A stretch of DNA of 64,000 nucleotides from Malaciobacter molluscorum LMG 25693 (GCF_003544935.1 NZ_CP032098.1:1550001-1614000), one strand, 5' to 3'; positions 19,783 through 29,117 are shown, counted from the stretch's first letter. The notes: generated from the sequence alone by a model not told the origin. Numbers and translations: made by a program.

Positions 19783-21552
19783 ATGATTAAAAACCTAGGT
19801 ATTATTATACTTTTCTTATTTTTAGGATATGTTGTTATTTCACAAGAAAATATAAAAATTATTTTTTCAGGAATTGCAATCTTTCTAATTGGTATGTATT
19901 TTATGGAAGATGGATTTAAACTATTTTCAGGAAGTGTTTTAGAAAATATTCTACAAAGATTTACAAGTAATCTTTTTAAGTCAATTACTACTGGTTTCTT
20001 TGCTACAACACTTGTACAAAGTTCATCTTTAATATCTGTAATAGTAATATCTTTCTTATCTGTTGAATTACTTACATTAACTCAAGGTATAGGAGTTATT
20101 TTTGGTTCAAATTTAGGAAGTACAACTACAGCTTGGATTGTTTCTGCATTAGGTTTAAATATAAAAATTTCTTTATTTGCAATGCCCATGATTATATTTG
20201 GTGCTATTTTTAGATTTATGAATGGAAATACATATAAAGGTATAGGAAATATACTTTTAGGTTTAGGTTTTATATTTCTTGGTATTTCTTATATGAAAGA
20301 CGGTTTCGAAACATTAAAAGATTCAATAGACTTAGCTTCATTTGCAATGGATGGTTTTTTAGGTCTAATTGTATATATAATAATTGGAGCCGTTGCTACA
20401 GTAGTTATTCAATCAAGTGGTGCAACTATGGCTATTATTATTACAGCTTTAAGTTCAGGAAGTATAATTTATATAAATGCACTTGCTCTTGCAATTGGTG
20501 CAAATGTAGGTACTACCGTTACTGCAATTATTGGTTCATTAACTTCAAATGAAAATGGAAAAAGATTAGCTCTTGCTCACCTTATTTTTAATATCATTAC
20601 TGCTTTAGTTGCTGTTATATTTCTTCATTATATAAAAGATTTAGTAGATTATATATCTCCTTATTTTAATATTGATTCAACTAACTATAGTATGAAGCTT
20701 GCACTATTTCATACAATTTTTAATATTCTAGGTATTTTATTAGTTGCGCCTTTTATAAATATAATAGTAGTAATTTCAGAGAAACTTATTAAGAAAAAAG
20801 TATCTAAATACTCAAAACCAAAATATCTATTACAATCAAATATAAATATTCCAAATGCATCAATGTTATCAATAAAAAAAGAGTGTATTAACTTATATGA
20901 AAACTGTCAAAAAGCTATGCTTCATGCACTTAATTTTCATACAACGAATTTAAAAACAAAAGAAGATTTAAAAATTGCTCTAACAAAAGATATAAAGAAA
21001 ATAGATACAAATATAGACGAAATATATCAAAATAATTTAAAATCATTATATAGTGAAATCATTAGATATTCAACCTTTGCACAAGAACATATGACAAGTA
21101 GTTTTCAATTAAAAAAAGTTGGTGACTTTAAAAGATGTTCTAAACTAATAATAGAAGTGCTAAAAGATATTAGAGATATACAAAGAAATGTAAATTTTTA
21201 TTTAAAAAGTAAAAATGAATATATAAAAAAAGAGTATAATATTTTAAGAGAAGAGTTAGCAACTATATTAATTGATATAAACTATTTAGATAATGATGAA
21301 TTAAGTGAAGTAGAAAAATTAACTCAAATTGAGATGATAAAAGAGTTATTAAATAAAAATGATCTTTCAAATAGTGAAAAAATTGATGTTTTAATTAGAG
21401 AAGATAAAATTAAAGCAACAATGGCAACATCACTTATAAATGATAGTGCATCTGTATATACAATACAGAAAAATTTAGTTGAAATAGCAACTTTATTATT
21501 TATAAAAGATGAACTAATCAAAGAAATAGGAGAACAAACAAATGCCTCTTAA
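19783..21552 (+). CDS. Na/Pi-cotransporter family protein with PhoU-like C-terminal domain
   Basis: 589 residues from the ATG at 19783. The membrane part (1 to about 320) has the duplicated NptA core with QSS motifs: TTLVQSSSLISVIVISFL and VATVVIQSSGATMAII, each followed by a GSNLGSTTTAW or GANVGTTVTAI loop. The C-terminal 250 residues are helical and PhoU-like. Family members take up phosphate with sodium, though some may carry other anions. It overlaps the following coiled-coil gene by 11 nt and sits divergent from a two-component system. Confidence 0.88.
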   Translation: MIKNLGIIILFLFLGYVVISQENIKIIFSGIAIFLIGMYFMEDGFKLFSGSVLENILQRFTSNLFKSITTGFFATTLVQSSSLISVIVISFLSVELLTLTQGIGVIFGSNLGSTTTAWIVSALGLNIKISLFAMPMIIFGAIFRFMNGNTYKGIGNILLGLGFIFLGISYMKDGFETLKDSIDLASFAMDGFLGLIVYIIIGAVATVVIQSSGATMAIIITALSSGSIIYINALALAIGANVGTTVTAIIGSLTSNENGKRLALAHLIFNIITALVAVIFLHYIKDLVDYISPYFNIDSTNYSMKLALFHTIFNILGILLVAPFINIIVVISEKLIKKKVSKYSKPKYLLQSNINIPNASMLSIKKECINLYENCQKAMLHALNFHTTNLKTKEDLKIALTKDIKKIDTNIDEIYQNNLKSLYSEIIRYSTFAQEHMTSSFQLKKVGDFKRCSKLIIEVLKDIRDIQRNVNFYLKSKNEYIKKEYNILREELATILIDINYLDNDELSEVEKLTQIEMIKELLNKNDLSNSEKIDVLIREDKIKATMATSLINDSASVYTIQKNLVEIATLLFIKDELIKEIGEQTNAS

Positions 21553-21769
21553 AGAACTAATTTTAAAAGTGAAAAACTTTTTAAAAGATGAAGACCTTGA
21601 TGAAATAAAAAAAAGTAAAGTTATTGAAATATTAGAAGAATTAATACAAAAAAAACAAAAACTAAAAAAACATATAAGAGATTGTGAAAATAAAAAGAAA
21701 AAACAAGAGCTTCAAGAAAAACTTGAAGCTGTTAAAAAGTTAATAAAAAAGACAAAAAAACTTATTTAA
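21542..21769 (+). CDS. small lysine-rich coiled-coil protein
   Basis: 75 residues, almost wholly charged helix (about 25 Lys), predicted coiled coil from about residue 25 to the end. No family recognised. Overlaps the transporter gene by 11 nt, with GGAG just upstream of its ATG, so it is probably translated and coupled. It may bind the PhoU-like domain or nucleic acid; unknown. Its end overlaps trmL on the other strand. Confidence 0.6.
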   Translation: MPLKELILKVKNFLKDEDLDEIKKSKVIEILEELIQKKQKLKKHIRDCENKKKKQELQEKLEAVKKLIKKTKKLI

Positions 21770-21789
21770 AAGCTTTAAAATTTTGTCTT
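21749..21789. terminator. weak hairpin across the convergent ends
   Basis: AAGACAAAA (21749-21757) pairs with TTTTGTCTT (21781-21789) over a 23-nt loop, spanning the stop codons of the two convergent genes. Possible bidirectional terminator; long loop lowers confidence. Confidence 0.35.
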
Positions 21790-22226
21790 AATGCTTCATA
21801 TGCAACAATAGATACAGAGTTTGCTAAATTTAGGCTTCTTGCTTCATTTGTCATAGGGATTGTAATGCAACCTTTTTCATTTTTAGTAAGTAAACTTTCT
21901 GGTAAACCAGCATCCTCTCTTCCAAAGTAGAAGTAGTCACCCTCTTTAAACTCTTGATCAAAGTAAACTTTTTTTGTTTTTGTTGTTGCAAAAAAATGTC
22001 TATTACTTAATGGATTCTTTTGCCAAAACTCCTCAATATTTTCATACTCATAAACTTCTAAATCATACCAATAATCAAGCCCTGCTCTTCTTACTTGTTT
22101 TTCAGTAATATCACCAAAACCATAAGGTTTTATCAAATGTAACTTACAATTTAATGCAAAAGCTAATCTTCCTATTGTACCGACATTTCCTGGAATTCTT
22201 GGTTCATGTAAAACTATATTAAACAT
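21762..22226 (-). CDS. trmL: tRNA (cytidine/uridine-2'-O-)-methyltransferase TrmL
   Basis: 154 residues, a minimal SPOUT methylase that modifies the wobble base of leucine tRNAs using SAM. Motifs: LHEPRIPGNVGTIGRLA near the start, FGREDAGLPESLL, and the knot motif IPMTNEARSLNLANSVSIVAYEALRQ. Length and motifs match TrmL/YibK well. Stands 16 bp downstream of the WG-like gene. Confidence 0.93.
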   Translation of the reverse strand: MFNIVLHEPRIPGNVGTIGRLAFALNCKLHLIKPYGFGDITEKQVRRAGLDYWYDLEVYEYENIEEFWQKNPLSNRHFFATTKTKKVYFDQEFKEGDYFYFGREDAGLPESLLTKNEKGCITIPMTNEARSLNLANSVSIVAYEALRQNFKAFK

Positions 22227-22242
22227 TATAATTTATTCCTAA

Positions 22243-22791
22243 TTATTTTAATAACTTTGAAACTTCTTCAAAAGTAGTATTTTCTTTTAATAGAAGTTCA
22301 CCTTTTAAATTCATAAGATTACATACTCCTCCACGATAGAAAAAATGTTCACCATCTTTTATTTTTTTTATGCCATTATTACATACAATTGCTTTTTTGT
22401 TATAAAATCTTGTCGCATAAAAAAAGTTTGTAGGAAGTATTATTTTTAAGTCTTTATTTACATATGAAATTTTATTATTGATAATTACTCTTGCTAACTT
22501 ATTTTCATCAAAATAATCACATCCATTATCAAATGGAACAGCTTGAAAAGAAGTTCCATTTTTATGATAATAGTAAGTTTTTTTTGATACATAAATACAA
22601 GTTAAATTATCATAAAATTTTATATTTGACTTATGATATTGTTTTATTTGAAGCTTTTGATTTTTGTCTATTTTTGCACAATCATTAAAAGCTGTTAATA
22701 ATTCATCATCTTTAATACTAGAATATAAGCATTTTTCCCATGCATAAATATTAGAAAAGAAAAATAATAAAACTAGTATTATTCGTATCAT
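22243..22791 (-). CDS. secreted protein with degenerate WG-like repeats
   Basis: 182 residues with a signal peptide (MIRIILVLLFFFSNIYA, cleavage before WEKC). The mature part has strand-rich segments such as ARVIINNKISYVNKDLKIILP that resemble WG beta-repeats, with six cysteines that could form disulfides. No specific function known. It overlaps the purU stop by 4 nt. Confidence 0.5.
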   Translation of the reverse strand: MIRIILVLLFFFSNIYAWEKCLYSSIKDDELLTAFNDCAKIDKNQKLQIKQYHKSNIKFYDNLTCIYVSKKTYYYHKNGTSFQAVPFDNGCDYFDENKLARVIINNKISYVNKDLKIILPTNFFYATRFYNKKAIVCNNGIKKIKDGEHFFYRGGVCNLMNLKGELLLKENTTFEEVSKLLK

Positions 22792-23624
22792 AAAACTACT
22801 GTTTTATTTTTATGTACAAATACCTTATCATCAAGCAGTAATTGAAAAGCATTATATAAAACAACTTTTTCTACATTTCTTCCTGCATTTCTCATCTCTT
22901 GCCATGAATAAGTATGATCAACTCTTACAACATCTTGTGCAATAATTGGACCTTCATCTAAATCATCAGTAACATAATGTGCTGTTGCACCAATAATTTT
23001 CACTCCTCTTTCATATGCTTGTTTATATGGGTTTGCACCAATAAATGCTGGTAAAAAAGAGTGATGAATATTTAAAACTTTTTTAGGAAATGTTTTTACA
23101 AAATTTGGAGTTAATATTCTCATATATTTTGCAAGAACAATAAGTTCAGGATCAAACTCTTGAATCTTTTCAATAAGTTTAACTTCATGTTCTTCTCTAT
23201 TTAAACCCTCTGCACTAATACAATAAAAAGGTATTCCAAATTTTTCTACTAAATCACCTAAATGCTCATGATTTGCAATAACTGCTTTTATATTTGCATT
23301 TAAGTCTCCATCAAAATATCTAATAAGTAAATCACCTAAAACATGTGATTCTTTTGTAGCTAAAATAACTACATCTTTATTTTCTTTTTCATTTAATTTT
23401 ATCGTAGAATTTAAAGGTAAAACCTCTTGTAATTCTTTTAAAAGAATTGTTTTTTTTACATCTCCAGTAATTACAGTTCTCATAAAAAATTTTTTAGTTT
23501 CTGGGTCAACGTATTCTGAGTTTTGTTCTATATTTAAGTGATTTGCAAAAAGAACTTTTGAGATATTGTAAACAAGTCCTTTATCATCTGTAGTATCTAT
23601 TAAAAGTATGTACTCTTTCATCAT
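22788..23624 (-). CDS. purU: formyltetrahydrofolate deformylase PurU
   Basis: Hydrolyses 10-formyl-THF to THF and formate. 278 residues: an N-terminal ACT domain (about 5-80; LLIDTTDDKGLVYNISKVLF) and a formyltransferase-like catalytic domain with LAKYMRILTPNFV, NIHHSFLPAFIGANPYKQAYERG and the catalytic Asp in YVTDDLDEGPIIAQ. Two ATG codons at the start; AGGA is better spaced from the second. A long hairpin lies immediately upstream. Convergence of C1 flux and purine synthesis is the known role. Confidence 0.95.
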   Translation of the reverse strand: MMKEYILLIDTTDDKGLVYNISKVLFANHLNIEQNSEYVDPETKKFFMRTVITGDVKKTILLKELQEVLPLNSTIKLNEKENKDVVILATKESHVLGDLLIRYFDGDLNANIKAVIANHEHLGDLVEKFGIPFYCISAEGLNREEHEVKLIEKIQEFDPELIVLAKYMRILTPNFVKTFPKKVLNIHHSFLPAFIGANPYKQAYERGVKIIGATAHYVTDDLDEGPIIAQDVVRVDHTYSWQEMRNAGRNVEKVVLYNAFQLLLDDKVFVHKNKTVVL

Positions 23625-23631
23625 CGTCCTA

Positions 23632-23665
23632 GTATTATTCTCATTTTTTGTGATGAGAATAATAC
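23632..23665 (-). terminator. hairpin between malic enzyme and purU
   Basis: A perfect 13-bp inverted repeat, GTATTATTCTCAT (23632-23644) and ATGAGAATAATAC (23653-23665), with an 8-nt loop. It follows the malic enzyme gene but has no T-tract and abuts the purU ribosome-binding site, so it may also influence purU translation. Confidence 0.5.
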
Positions 23666-23693
23666 CATTTTCTTGATTAATAGATAATTGAAA

Positions 23694-24950
23694 TTATACC
23701 ATTGTTGCTAATTTTTGTCTATATGCTTCTAAATCAAAATCTTTAATTCTTGCAACACCAGTTTCTACTGCTGCATTTGCTACGGCTGATGATACTTCAA
23801 CCATAAGTCTTTTATCAAAAGGAATTGGAATAATATATTCTCTTCCATAAGATAAATCACCAAAAGATTCTTTTAATTCAGGAGTTAAAGGCTGTTTTGC
23901 TAAATCAGCAATTGCTCTAGCTGCTGCCATTTTCATAGTCATATTAATTTTTCTAGTTTGTACATCTAATGCACCTCTAAAAATAAAAGGGAAACCAAGA
24001 ACATTATTTACTTGATTAGGGAAGTCACTTCTTCCTGTACCTACTATCGCTTTAGGTTTAACTTCTCTTACATCTTCAGGAAAGATTTCAGGAGTTGGAT
24101 TTGCTAATGCAAAAATAATAGGCTCTTCACTCATAAGTGCTATATGCTCTTTTGTGAATGTACCAGGTCTTGAAAGTCCAAGAACCATGTCAGCATCAGT
24201 AAAAGCTTCTTCCATAGTTAAAGCTTCATCAATCATAAAATCTTTTTTATATTTATTTAAATCTTTTCTACCTTTATGAATAACTCCTTTAGAATCACAC
24301 ATAATTAAGTTTTTAACTCCAAGTTCTTTATACATTGTAGAACAAGCAGTGGCGGAAGCACCAGCACCTACAACTACAACTTTCATATCTTCAATCTTTT
24401 TCCCCATCATTTCACTTGCATTTATAAGACCTGCACTTGTAATAATTGCAGTTCCATGTTGATCATCATGCATAACTGGGATGTTTAATTCCTCAATTAA
24501 TCTTCTCTCAATTTCAAAACATTCAGGTGATTTAATATCCTCTAAATTAATTCCACCAAATGTAGGTGCGATTGCTTTTACAGCTTCACAAAACTTATCA
24601 ATATCTTTTGCATCAATTTCAATATCAAAAGAATCAACAGCTGCGAATTTTTTAAATAATACAGCTTTACCTTCCATTACTGGTTTAGATGCTAATGCAC
24701 CAATATCTCCTAGGCCTAATACAGCTGTACCATTTGAAATAACTGCTACTAGATTTCTTTTTGCAGTATATTCATATGCTAATTCTGGCTCTCTTCGTAT
24801 CTCTTCACAAGGGTGCGCAACACCTGGTGAATAAGCCATAGATAAGTCTCTTTGTGAATTTAATTCAGTAGTTGTTGCAATTGCAACTTTTCCTGGATTT
24901 GGACTTCTGTGATATTCTAAAGCTTCTTCTTTAGTAACTTTAACGCTCAT
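23694..24950 (-). CDS. maeB: NAD(P)-dependent malic enzyme, short form
   Basis: Oxidative decarboxylation of malate to pyruvate. 418 residues from the second Met (24950), which has AGGAAGG nine bases upstream; the longer frame starts at 24968. Motifs: ALEYHRSPNPGK, SMAYSPGVAHPCEEI, the metal site MHDDQHGTAIITSAGL and the nucleotide fold VVVGAGASATACS. It lacks the C-terminal phosphotransacetylase domain of E. coli MaeB, as is usual in this phylum. Links the C4 and C3 pools. Confidence 0.93.
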   Translation of the reverse strand: MSVKVTKEEALEYHRSPNPGKVAIATTTELNSQRDLSMAYSPGVAHPCEEIRREPELAYEYTAKRNLVAVISNGTAVLGLGDIGALASKPVMEGKAVLFKKFAAVDSFDIEIDAKDIDKFCEAVKAIAPTFGGINLEDIKSPECFEIERRLIEELNIPVMHDDQHGTAIITSAGLINASEMMGKKIEDMKVVVVGAGASATACSTMYKELGVKNLIMCDSKGVIHKGRKDLNKYKKDFMIDEALTMEEAFTDADMVLGLSRPGTFTKEHIALMSEEPIIFALANPTPEIFPEDVREVKPKAIVGTGRSDFPNQVNNVLGFPFIFRGALDVQTRKINMTMKMAAARAIADLAKQPLTPELKESFGDLSYGREYIIPIPFDKRLMVEVSSAVANAAVETGVARIKDFDLEAYRQKLATMV

Positions 24951-25113
24951 CTCTCTAACCTTCCTCATTGATTTTGAAGCGCAATTGTAACAAATCGAAA
25001 CTTAATTTTATAAAAATTTTATAAAAATTCTCTATTTTTTATGTACTTAAGTTTGTTTTTAATGAAATTATACATAAATATGACATATTAATTACATTAA
25101 TTATAAATATAAG

Positions 25114-25785
25114 TCAATCTTTTAATTCTATAATTCCTGCAAATCTCCCTGTCTTTTTTGATTTTCTATAAGAAAAATAATCATCACCACAACATTTAGT
25201 ACAATAATCTGATATTTTTATATCTTTTATACCTACATTATTTAGTTGCATTTTATTTATACCTTGTAAATCAATATTCCTATTATTTACAAACTGTTCT
25301 GAAAAAGAAGTTTTAACTATATTTACTAACTCTTCACTTACTTCATAACAACATTTTTGTATAGAAGGTCCTAAAATTGCTTTTATATCTTTTACTTCAC
25401 AATTAAACTTTTTTATCATTTTTAAGGCAGTTTTTGAAGCTATATTTAAAAATGTAGAATTTCTACCTGCATGAATAGTTGCAATAACTTCTCGTTTTTC
25501 ATCATACAATAGTATAGGAATACAATCAGCAACCATCACCATAATAGGTAAATTTTTTTCATTAGTTATTAAAGCATCACAATCATCAATTAAAAAGCCA
25601 CTGTTTTTATTAACTATTTTAATACTATCTTTATGCACTTGATTCATATATCTAAGATTTTCCATAGAAAAAGAGTATTTATTCTTTAATTTTTCTCTAT
25701 TTTTTTCAACATTTAAAATTTTATCACCCACATGGAAAGCTAAATTTCCATCATTTTTATTTGTAAAAACTTTTAAAATAGCCAT
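25114..25785 (-). CDS. pgeF: peptidoglycan editing factor PgeF (YfiH family)
   Basis: 223 residues. Conserved metal-site segments: NQVHKDSIKIV, MVADCIPILLYD, ATIHAGRNSTFLNIA (HAGWRG in most members) and LGPSIQKCCYEVS. YfiH proteins were named polyphenol oxidases but act to remove misincorporated L-Ser muropeptides. Its HAG motif lacks the usual WRG, a mild divergence. Monocistronic; divergent from aroE. Confidence 0.85.
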   Translation of the reverse strand: MAILKVFTNKNDGNLAFHVGDKILNVEKNREKLKNKYSFSMENLRYMNQVHKDSIKIVNKNSGFLIDDCDALITNEKNLPIMVMVADCIPILLYDEKREVIATIHAGRNSTFLNIASKTALKMIKKFNCEVKDIKAILGPSIQKCCYEVSEELVNIVKTSFSEQFVNNRNIDLQGINKMQLNNVGIKDIKISDYCTKCCGDDYFSYRKSKKTGRFAGIIELKD

Positions 25786-25882
25786 AAAATAAACCTTTTA
25801 AACTAATTTAAAAAAATAATTTAAATTATTTAATAAAATATTATAATATTTTTGATAAAATCACGTCCTTAAAAGGTGAATA

Positions 25883-26701
25883 ATGTCAAATAATATTTTA
25901 AATAACACGCAAGTATTTGCGATTTTTGGAGATCCAGTAGAACACTCAAAATCGCCACAAATGCATAATAGTGCATTTGAATACTTAAATATTGATGCCG
26001 TGTATAAAAAGCATCATTTAAAAGATGGTAAAAAATTAAAAGAAGAGTTTTTAAATAATTTATATAATGGTGCAAACATCACAGTTCCACATAAAGAACA
26101 AGCTTTTAAACAAGCTGATGAAGTAATAGGAATAGCAAATAAAATACAAGCAGTTAATACATATATAAAAAAAGATGATAAAGTAATAGCTTATAATACA
26201 GATGCAGCTGGTTTCTTAAAAGCTATAGAAAGCTTTGGTGAAATTAAAAAAGTCCTTATTTTAGGTGCTGGTGGAACTTCAAAAGCAATTGCACTTGCTC
26301 TACAAGAAGAAGGCAAAGAAGTAGTTGTAGTAAATAGAAGTGAATCAAAACTTAATTTTTTTAAAGAAAATAATATCAAATGCTACTCTTGGAAAAATTT
26401 TAGACTTGATTATTTTGACTTAGTTGTAAACTCAACAAGTGCAGGATTAAAAGATGATAAACTTCCAATGAATAAATCTCAACTAGAAAATATCTTTTTG
26501 AATTCATCATATGCGTTTGACTGCATATATGGTAAAGAAACTCCATTTTTGGCACTTGCAAAAAAAGAGGGACTAGAAACAAAAGATGGTGAAGATATGC
26601 TTCTTTATCAAGGTGTTTTAGCATTCGAATATTTTACAAATACAAAAATAGATTCAAAAACTATTGAAATAATGAGAAAAGCACTTAAAGAAGAAAATTA
26701 A
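25883..26701 (+). CDS. aroE: shikimate dehydrogenase AroE
   Basis: NADPH-dependent reduction of 3-dehydroshikimate. 272 residues with FGDPVEHSKSPQMHNSAF, NGANITVPHKEQAF (catalytic Lys), AYNTDAAGFLKA and the dinucleotide fold VLILGAGGTSKAIALAL, then VNRSE. Start supported by AAGGTG upstream. The stop lies in a perfect palindrome shared with the convergent regulator gene. Confidence 0.95.
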   Translation: MSNNILNNTQVFAIFGDPVEHSKSPQMHNSAFEYLNIDAVYKKHHLKDGKKLKEEFLNNLYNGANITVPHKEQAFKQADEVIGIANKIQAVNTYIKKDDKVIAYNTDAAGFLKAIESFGEIKKVLILGAGGTSKAIALALQEEGKEVVVVNRSESKLNFFKENNIKCYSWKNFRLDYFDLVVNSTSAGLKDDKLPMNKSQLENIFLNSSYAFDCIYGKETPFLALAKKEGLETKDGEDMLLYQGVLAFEYFTNTKIDSKTIEIMRKALKEEN

Positions 26702-26712
26702 TTTTCTTCTTT
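26687..26712. terminator. bidirectional terminator aroE / YheO-type regulator
   Basis: A 26-bp perfect palindrome: AAAGAAGAAAAT (26687-26698) and its complement at 26701-26712, including the aroE stop and the end of the convergent gene. A/T flanks on both sides suit termination of both transcripts. Confidence 0.7.
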
Positions 26713-27358
26713 ATCTTTTCCCTTTTATTGCATCCAAATAACTATACACAGTTACTTTTGAAACACCCATAAAGTTTGCAACTTTATCTATGGAACCTTT
26801 TACTAAAAAAATACCTTTCTCATCCATAAATTTAATAATCTCTAAACTTTTTTTTCTTGTTAGTTTTTCATTATTTTTAACTGTATTTTTAAATATCTGC
26901 TCGATGATATTATCAAGTGTACTCATAATATCTTGATCAAGTATATATTCTTCTTGTTTTTTCATATCTTCAGTTGAAGATGTATTTCCCAAAAATCCTT
27001 GTAATTCTTCTTGTAAAAGATGAGATAAAGTCAAATCATAATTAAGACATAGCATACCTATTACTTCATCTTTTTCATTTCGTATCAAAGCTGATGAAGA
27101 TTTTATTTTTTTACCATCATGTGTCTCAAAAAAATAATTGACAACATAATCATCTTTAAAATCTTTATTAAGTAAAACCATTTTGATAAGATGATCAAAA
27201 CTTTGCCCAACTTTTCTTCCTGTAACTTCACCATTTGCTGCATAAACTACAGAATTTTGAGGTTGTGTTAAATCATGCAATACAACTTCACAATTTTTTC
27301 CAAAAGTTTTTACAATTAAATTTGCGATAGGGATATAAGCTTTAAGAATTGAATTCAT
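26711..27358 (-). CDS. YheO/DauR-type transcriptional regulator (PAS-like plus HTH)
   Basis: 215 residues from the ATG at 27358, which has AAGGAGA upstream; the earlier frame start at 27391 lacks one. N-terminal YheO-like PAS sensor (about 5-115; EVVLHDLTQPQNSVVYAANGEVTGRKVG) and a C-terminal helix-turn-helix (SIDKVANFMGVSKVTVYSYLDAI). DauR, a relative, controls D-arginine catabolism. It leads no other gene; the next three upstream genes (PLP enzyme, RidA) point to control of an amino acid or imine catabolic operon. It is the last gene of that leftward operon. Confidence 0.82.
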   Translation of the reverse strand: MNSILKAYIPIANLIVKTFGKNCEVVLHDLTQPQNSVVYAANGEVTGRKVGQSFDHLIKMVLLNKDFKDDYVVNYFFETHDGKKIKSSSALIRNEKDEVIGMLCLNYDLTLSHLLQEELQGFLGNTSSTEDMKKQEEYILDQDIMSTLDNIIEQIFKNTVKNNEKLTRKKSLEIIKFMDEKGIFLVKGSIDKVANFMGVSKVTVYSYLDAIKGKR

Positions 27359-27407
27359 AAAAAGTCTCCTTCTTAAAATGTAATATATCAAAAAAATACT
27401 AAATTAT

Positions 27408-28502
27408 TTAGTGGTCAGATTTCAACCCTGCTCCACACATTGAAATTAAACAATCACTTAAACTTTCATTATCTTTACAATATTGTAAATAAGCAGCATA
27501 TGAAGCAGCTGTTGTATGCTCACAATAAATTCCTTTTGACGCAAGTATTTCTCTACTTCTAATAATATTATCTTCTGGTGCAATTATTGTCTTTACGTTA
27601 TACTTATAAATATATTCTAAAATCTCTTCTGCTCTCATAGGAACACCAATTGCTATACCTTCAGCTAATGTAGGTTTTGAAATTACTTTAGAAAGTTTTA
27701 ATTCACTGTTTTTTGTAGCTAACACAAAAGGAGAACAATATTCACTTTGTATTGCATATATATTTGGCATTGTTTCAATCAACTCACTTTCAAGTAATTC
27801 TTCTAAAGCTTTAATAACACCAATAAATAAAGTTCCATTTCCTAAAGGAACAAATATATTTTTAGGAATTCTATTTAATTGTTCATATACTTCATAAATA
27901 TATGTTTTTGTTCCTTCATAAAAAAATGGATTATAAACATGATTTGCATAATATTTTTTCTCTTCAATAACTTTATTTCTACAAATATCTGCACAATCAT
28001 CTCTTGAACCAGGTGTAATATTTACTTTTGCATTATGTGATCTAATCATATTTATTTTTTTAGGTGAAGTTCCTTCAGGAACAAATATTTCGCACTTTAT
28101 ATTGGCTTTTGCACAATATGCAGCAACACTATTTCCTGCATTTCCACTACTATCTTGAACTACACTTTTTACTCCAATTGATTTACAATGAGAAATTAAC
28201 ATAGCTGCACCTCTATCTTTAAAAGATAATGTAGGCATAAAATAATCCATTTTTAATAATACATTTTCATCAAATCTAATTATTGGAGTCATTCCCTCTC
28301 CTAGAGTAATATCTTTCCAACTATCATCTATAATTGGCATAAACTTTCTATAACGAAATAGACCCCATGTATTTTTATCTACAAGTTTTAGATCAAATTT
28401 TGGTGCATGAAATTTCAATTTCCATAATCCACCACAATCACATTTTGATTTTAGAGATGTTACATCTTCTATTTTTTTACATTTACTACAAATATATTTC
28501 AT
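27408..28502 (-). CDS. threonine synthase-like fold II PLP enzyme with N-terminal zinc ribbon
   Basis: 364 residues. N-terminal zinc ribbon CSKC...CDCGG, then a fold-type II PLP domain: LGEGMTPIIRF, the PLP Lys in TLSFKDRGAAML, the substrate loop QDSSGNAGNSVAAYCA and the glycine-rich PLP-phosphate loop VPLGNGTLFIG. Annotated relatives are threonine synthase-like. Placement beside RidA and a YheO-type regulator suggests a beta-elimination enzyme that makes reactive enamines, rather than the biosynthetic ThrC. The substrate is unknown. Confidence 0.75.
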   Translation of the reverse strand: MKYICSKCKKIEDVTSLKSKCDCGGLWKLKFHAPKFDLKLVDKNTWGLFRYRKFMPIIDDSWKDITLGEGMTPIIRFDENVLLKMDYFMPTLSFKDRGAAMLISHCKSIGVKSVVQDSSGNAGNSVAAYCAKANIKCEIFVPEGTSPKKINMIRSHNAKVNITPGSRDDCADICRNKVIEEKKYYANHVYNPFFYEGTKTYIYEVYEQLNRIPKNIFVPLGNGTLFIGVIKALEELLESELIETMPNIYAIQSEYCSPFVLATKNSELKLSKVISKPTLAEGIAIGVPMRAEEILEYIYKYNVKTIIAPEDNIIRSREILASKGIYCEHTTAASYAAYLQYCKDNESLSDCLISMCGAGLKSDH

Positions 28503-28515
28503 TTAATACTCCTTT

Positions 28516-28890
28516 TTAACAAGATGCAATAACATCAACTTCTACTTTAAATCCAAAATGAAGTTTTGATAAGGTTGCAATAGTACGAGCAGGTGTGTGC
28601 TTTTGGAAAAAATCACTATATATACTATCAACAATAGCCCATTTATCTAAATCATTAATGTAAATATTTACTTTTAAAACCTTTTCTTTACAAGATCCTG
28701 CTTCTTGTAGAATTAATTCTATATTATTTAGTATTTGTTTTAATTCATCTTGCATTGTTCCAAATTTTTTTTCACCATTATTTGGATCAATTGAAAATTG
28801 TCCTGACAAATAGACTCTACCCTCATCTACAACAGCCAATGCGTAATGACCATTTGCTTTTAAGTTTTTTACTTTTTTTATTATTTTCAA
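28516..28890 (-). CDS. RidA-family enamine/imine deaminase
   Basis: 124 residues with the Rid core: VYLSGQFSIDPNNGE, VLKVNIYINDLDKWAIVDSIYSDFF and the Arg of HTPARTIAT that binds the substrate carboxylate. RidA hydrolyses 2-aminoacrylate and similar enamines released by PLP eliminases, which fits the adjacent PLP gene 13 bp downstream. First gene of the leftward operon. Confidence 0.88.
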   Translation of the reverse strand: MKIIKKVKNLKANGHYALAVVDEGRVYLSGQFSIDPNNGEKKFGTMQDELKQILNNIELILQEAGSCKEKVLKVNIYINDLDKWAIVDSIYSDFFQKHTPARTIATLSKLHFGFKVEVDVIASC

Positions 28891-28919
28891 AGTTTTTCCT
28901 TTTTGATTATATTTTTAAT

Positions 28920-28969
28920 TATATAATTTTTTATATATATTGTCAATTTTATATAATTTTTTATATATA
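28920..28969. promoter_or_regulatory. two identical 20-bp palindromic repeats in the RidA/GGT divergent spacer
   Basis: The same 20-mer, beginning TATATAATTTTTTATATA, occurs at 28920-28939 and 28950-28969, period 30 bp (about three helical turns). Each contains TATATAA-TTTT-TTATATA, an inverted repeat. They lie in the 227-bp spacer 28891-29117, just upstream of the RidA gene start. Possible operators of the YheO-type regulator, although extreme AT content makes chance repeats more likely than usual. Confidence 0.45.
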
Positions 28970-29117
28970 AAATTATAAATATTTATAATTTTTTTGAATA
29001 AAAATCATAATTTATAAATAAAATTTATATAAAACTATAAAAATGATTGCTATTATTATATTTATTTTTATTCTTTAGCAGCTTTTAAAAGCATAAAAAC
29101 AATAAATAGGATGAGAA

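Noticed and set aside
25852-25863. TTGATAAAATCA upstream of aroE as an Fnr site
   Set aside because: Spacer is 3 nt rather than 4 and the last half-site base is wrong.
27408-28502. PLP enzyme as the ovothiol lyase OvoB
   Set aside because: It is fold type II with a zinc ribbon (threonine synthase-like), whereas OvoB is an aspartate-aminotransferase-like PLP enzyme.
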